A stretch of 64,000 nucleotides of DNA from NCBI GenBank assembly GCA_900539185.1, contig UQBG01000010.1, forward strand, positions 1 to 64,000. Direction: 5' to 3'. Made by a program: the position numbers and the translations under genes. The notes beneath the pieces were generated by a model. The model worked only from the letters and a program-made list of their open reading frames with translations. It did not search any database and was not told where the DNA came from. Origin of the DNA: an uncultured Clostridium sp. GTDB lineage: Bacteria; Bacillota; Clostridia; Lachnospirales; Lachnospiraceae. Each line of letters opens with the position of its first letter. The first letter of the stretch is position 1. This document shows, one piece after another, positions 61,482 through 64,000 of the stretch.

Positions 61482-61736
61482 ATGATAACGAAGAAAATGG
61501 CCGTTAATATCAAAGAAGGACCGGATGCAAAGCCGCCGGTAGCTATGTTTGTACAGGTTGCAAGCCAGTATGAGAGTAAAATCTATCTGGAACTGGAGGA
61601 CAAGAAGATTAACGCGAAGAGTATTATGGGTATGATGAGTCTGGCATTGACTCAGGGTGATGAACTTCTGGTATCCTGCGACGGAGCGGATGAAGCAGAA
61701 GCAATCGAAGGAATCGCTGATTTCTTACAGTCATAA
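61482..61736 (+). CDS. crh: HPr-like protein (Crh-type), Asp in place of His15
   Basis: An 84-residue HPr-fold protein. The phosphotransfer site that in HPr reads G-I-H-A-R-P is here GPDAKP, with Asp15 where the PEP-dependent phosphorylation takes place. The regulatory serine is kept in INAKSIMGMMSL (Ser47, equal to Ser46). That is the pattern of Bacillus Crh (Gln15). It cannot carry phosphate to sugar transporters but should be a target of HprK and a CcpA partner. AAGGAG precedes the ATG. Confidence 0.85.
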   Translation: MITKKMAVNIKEGPDAKPPVAMFVQVASQYESKIYLELEDKKINAKSIMGMMSLALTQGDELLVSCDGADEAEAIEGIADFLQS

Positions 61737-61787
61737 ATACAAAAGACATATAAGACTTCTAGAACATTACGGAAATGAGGGAGCGAT

Positions 61788-64000
61788 ATGAAGAAATATC
61801 TGGTAGCCGGTGTATTTGGCATAGCAGGAATTCTGGTGGGAATTCTGGTAAAAAGTGGTGTTGGTGTAATATTGGTGATTGTACTTGTGGCGATTGCACT
61901 GGTGGTCGCTTTTGGTAAGATTGGATTTATTGATAATCTGATCGATTCGGCAGGTAAGAAACAGAAGTATGCAAATCCTGCGGAGGAGGCTGTGGATAAG
62001 GCCGTTGAATTCCTGAATCAGGGAAAGGCAATGGATGCAATCAACCAGCTGGAAGAAGCGGCAGAGATCGTAGAGAGCAGCGAGCAGTACATATATTATG
62101 GTGTTCAGGCCCTCCGGATGCTGGGTGAGTTCTATGAAACCGGTGTATATGGAAACTCTACGGTACAGGTAAATAATGAAAAAGCAATCGGTTATTATGA
62201 ACGGTCGCTGGCATTAGAGCCGGACGGAGAGATATACTTCAAGGTGGCCCGTGATCTGTTAGCGAAGAATAATTTCAGTAAAGCATTGTCTTATCTGGAA
62301 AAGGCAGCAGGATTAAAGGATAAGGCTGCATTATCCAAGCTGGGAAGTATCTATGAAGAGGGCCTGTATAAGTATGATGCGTTTGGCAATCGTGGGGATA
62401 CCATCATTGAGATTAATCTGGAAAAGGCAAAGACATACTACGAGAAACTGGCAGCTATGGATGATGAACAGGGTCAGGCCGGTTTTGAACGTGTAGAATA
62501 TATGCTGAAGAATACGGATAGTATTGAGTTTGAAGAGAAGGAAAAGCTATATGCAAAGATATCCGAGAGACGAAAAGCACAGAACATCGAGTATCGTTTC
62601 AAGGCAATCGAGGCATCAAAGCTTCAGTATCAGTATACATATGTACATGATGAAGTAGAAGGATATATTCACAAGCTTCCAAAGGATTGGGTAAAGGTAG
62701 AAACCGAAGATGATGAGGTGTACTATGCACCGAGTGAGTCCTATACAGACTTTGAAATCTTTGTAACCTATGACAGTATTCCGAAGGAATCTACGCGTGA
62801 TCTGGAGCTGTTCCTTCGATATGACAATGATATTTTAGATTATGATCTGAATATACAGGAGTATGTGACAGAGTATGCAGATGGTATCTGTGCAACCTAC
62901 TATCACAAGGAACTGGAACGGGGAATCGTAACCTTTGCATTCCGGCAGAGAAACCGGATGGCATGTATTAAGTTTGTATGTGCTACGATGGAAATCATCG
63001 AACAGTATGAGGAGATCATCTTCGAGGTAGCGAACTCCTTTGCATTTGTAGATCCGACCGTTATCAGTGATGAGAGTGCGAATCGGAAGGATCAGCAGTA
63101 CTATAGTGAGGCCGTGTTCTATTACTTCCTTGGACAGTATGATAAGGCTATGGAGTTTGCGAGAAAGGCTCTGAATGTAGGCAGCAAGAAAGCAAGTTAT
63201 CTTCTGATCGAGTTATATTATGATGAGGATAGCCCATATATCAATTATGAGAAGGCACTGTCTTTGGCAAAACAGTTATTTGAGGCAAATGATGACTCGG
63301 ATCTGGCATTTCTGATCGGTACGATCTATGAACAGCAAAAGAAGGATTATATTCAGGCGTTGAACTGGTATGAGCGGGCGGAAGAACTGGGACATGAAAG
63401 AGTTCCGTTCTATCTGGGACGATTATATTATTACGGACTGTTGCGGACAAAGCGGGATGGTGCACTGGCACTGAAGTATTTTAGGGAGGCAGCAGAGAAC
63501 GGAATCGCAGAAGCCGCTGCTTATATTCAGGATATTGAGAAGCTGGATGGAGAAGAATTACAGTTAGCGGTTAATCGTTGGGAAAAGGAGATCGCAGACG
63601 GAAATGCGGAAACAGCCCTTCAGGTAGCGATTAAGAAGCAGAATCAGGTATTCTATCTGGCAACCGAGCATGATATTGATGAGGCATATCAGACAGCATG
63701 CAATCTGGGAAGTCCGGAGGCGTTCTATCGTTATGGCCTGATTGTACGAAAGCGTGAGAAGGAAGGCGATCTTCGAGATGGAAACATCGGAAAGAAGCTT
63801 CTGGAAAAAGCACTGGATATGGGATTTGAGCATTTTGACAATGAATCTCTGTGTGAGGTTGTGGATGAAAAGGCAAAGCAGGGTCTGCCGAAGGAGGAGA
63901 TGTTAAAGATCTACTATAAGGCAGCCATGAGCGGGTATGCACCGGCGATTGAGAAGATTGTTGCACTCGCACCATCTATGACAGATGAGACGGAACGGTT
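61788..64000 (+). CDS. Large SEL1/TPR-repeat membrane protein, 3' end missing
   Basis: 737 codons without a stop, running off the right edge. Two hydrophobic spans lie at the N-terminus (residues about 5-20 and 25-43). Then come SEL1-like helical pairs (for example EKAIGYYERSLALEPDGEIYF, FSKALSYLEKAAGLKDKAALSKLGSIYEEG), a central non-repeat domain (about 275-425, VEGYIHKLPKDWVKVETED) and more repeats (YDKAMEFARKAL, YIQALNWYERAEELGHERVPFYLGRLYYYG, ALKYFREAAENGIAEAAAYI). GAGGGAG precedes the ATG. A membrane-bound scaffold is likely; the partner is unknown. Confidence 0.8.
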   Translation, partial: MKKYLVAGVFGIAGILVGILVKSGVGVILVIVLVAIALVVAFGKIGFIDNLIDSAGKKQKYANPAEEAVDKAVEFLNQGKAMDAINQLEEAAEIVESSEQYIYYGVQALRMLGEFYETGVYGNSTVQVNNEKAIGYYERSLALEPDGEIYFKVARDLLAKNNFSKALSYLEKAAGLKDKAALSKLGSIYEEGLYKYDAFGNRGDTIIEINLEKAKTYYEKLAAMDDEQGQAGFERVEYMLKNTDSIEFEEKEKLYAKISERRKAQNIEYRFKAIEASKLQYQYTYVHDEVEGYIHKLPKDWVKVETEDDEVYYAPSESYTDFEIFVTYDSIPKESTRDLELFLRYDNDILDYDLNIQEYVTEYADGICATYYHKELERGIVTFAFRQRNRMACIKFVCATMEIIEQYEEIIFEVANSFAFVDPTVISDESANRKDQQYYSEAVFYYFLGQYDKAMEFARKALNVGSKKASYLLIELYYDEDSPYINYEKALSLAKQLFEANDDSDLAFLIGTIYEQQKKDYIQALNWYERAEELGHERVPFYLGRLYYYGLLRTKRDGALALKYFREAAENGIAEAAAYIQDIEKLDGEELQLAVNRWEKEIADGNAETALQVAIKKQNQVFYLATEHDIDEAYQTACNLGSPEAFYRYGLIVRKREKEGDLRDGNIGKKLLEKALDMGFEHFDNESLCEVVDEKAKQGLPKEEMLKIYYKAAMSGYAPAIEKIVALAPSMTDETER

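Noticed and set aside
1..64000. CRISPR array, prophage, insertion sequence or rRNA operon
   Set aside because: No repeated spacer pattern, transposase, phage structural gene or rRNA sequence was seen.

Overview
The window is a chromosomal segment of a low-to-mid GC Gram-positive bacterium, most likely a Lachnospiraceae-type clostridium. The reasons are the hprK/crh-type HPr/rapZ/whiA cluster, the DUF1836 and DegV families, clostridial sigma-A promoters with AGGAGG-type ribosome sites, a pst operon behind a Pho-type box, and the anaerobe-style small housekeeping operons. Coding density is high. There is no rRNA operon, CRISPR array, prophage or insertion sequence. Two tRNA genes are present.

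Layout. 1-2280 is visibly more AT-rich: the 5' end of a cysteine-cluster protein, an ATP-grasp ligase (overlapping stop/start) and a tyrosine recombinase, all on the minus strand. It looks like the edge of an acquired cassette. 2367-9009 holds two self-regulated cassettes. The first is a TetR gene under a double palindromic operator with acetyltransferase, methyltransferase and ThuA-like genes. The second is a YtrA-type GntR gene under a 21-bp palindrome with an ABC-2 exporter and a CPBP membrane protease. 9079-13579 carries Na+/proline and purine-base transporters and purC, convergent with purE. 13719-18667 holds an orphan substrate-binding lipoprotein, a cytoplasmic alpha-amylase, a TrpR-like regulator, DUF1836, metF and a small YjfB-like gene.

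18829-26466 is a co-directional run: a cytoplasmic ParB-like/BMP fusion, phosphoesterase, SseB-like, metallo-beta-lactamase fold, zinc ribbon, methionine aminopeptidase, and a DUF308 membrane protein that reads in frame into threonine synthase. 26692-29137 is the queuosine-precursor operon queD-queE-folE-queC behind a structured leader. 30266-36498 starts with glmM and continues with a 4,6-dehydratase, phosphosugar transferase, aminotransferase and glycosyltransferase, a module for starting a lipid-linked glycan on an amino-dideoxy sugar. 36803-40981 is pstSCAB-phoU, where PstS appears circularly permuted. It is followed by a frameshifted mini-gene and a 38-residue membrane peptide.

41484-49642 holds a stand-alone clpX, tRNA-Arg, pyridoxal kinase, a transglutaminase-like protein, a WYL regulator, tRNA-Gln, an acyl-ACP thioesterase, a CvfB-like protein, ridA and a second CPBP gene. 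49727-61736 holds pyrG, ftsH, degV, uvrC, then hprK, glucokinase, murB, rapZ, whiA and an HPr-like protein with Asp in place of the phosphorylated His15. The carbon-regulation genes hprK, glucokinase, rapZ and the HPr-like gene sit together. The window ends inside a large SEL1-repeat membrane protein.
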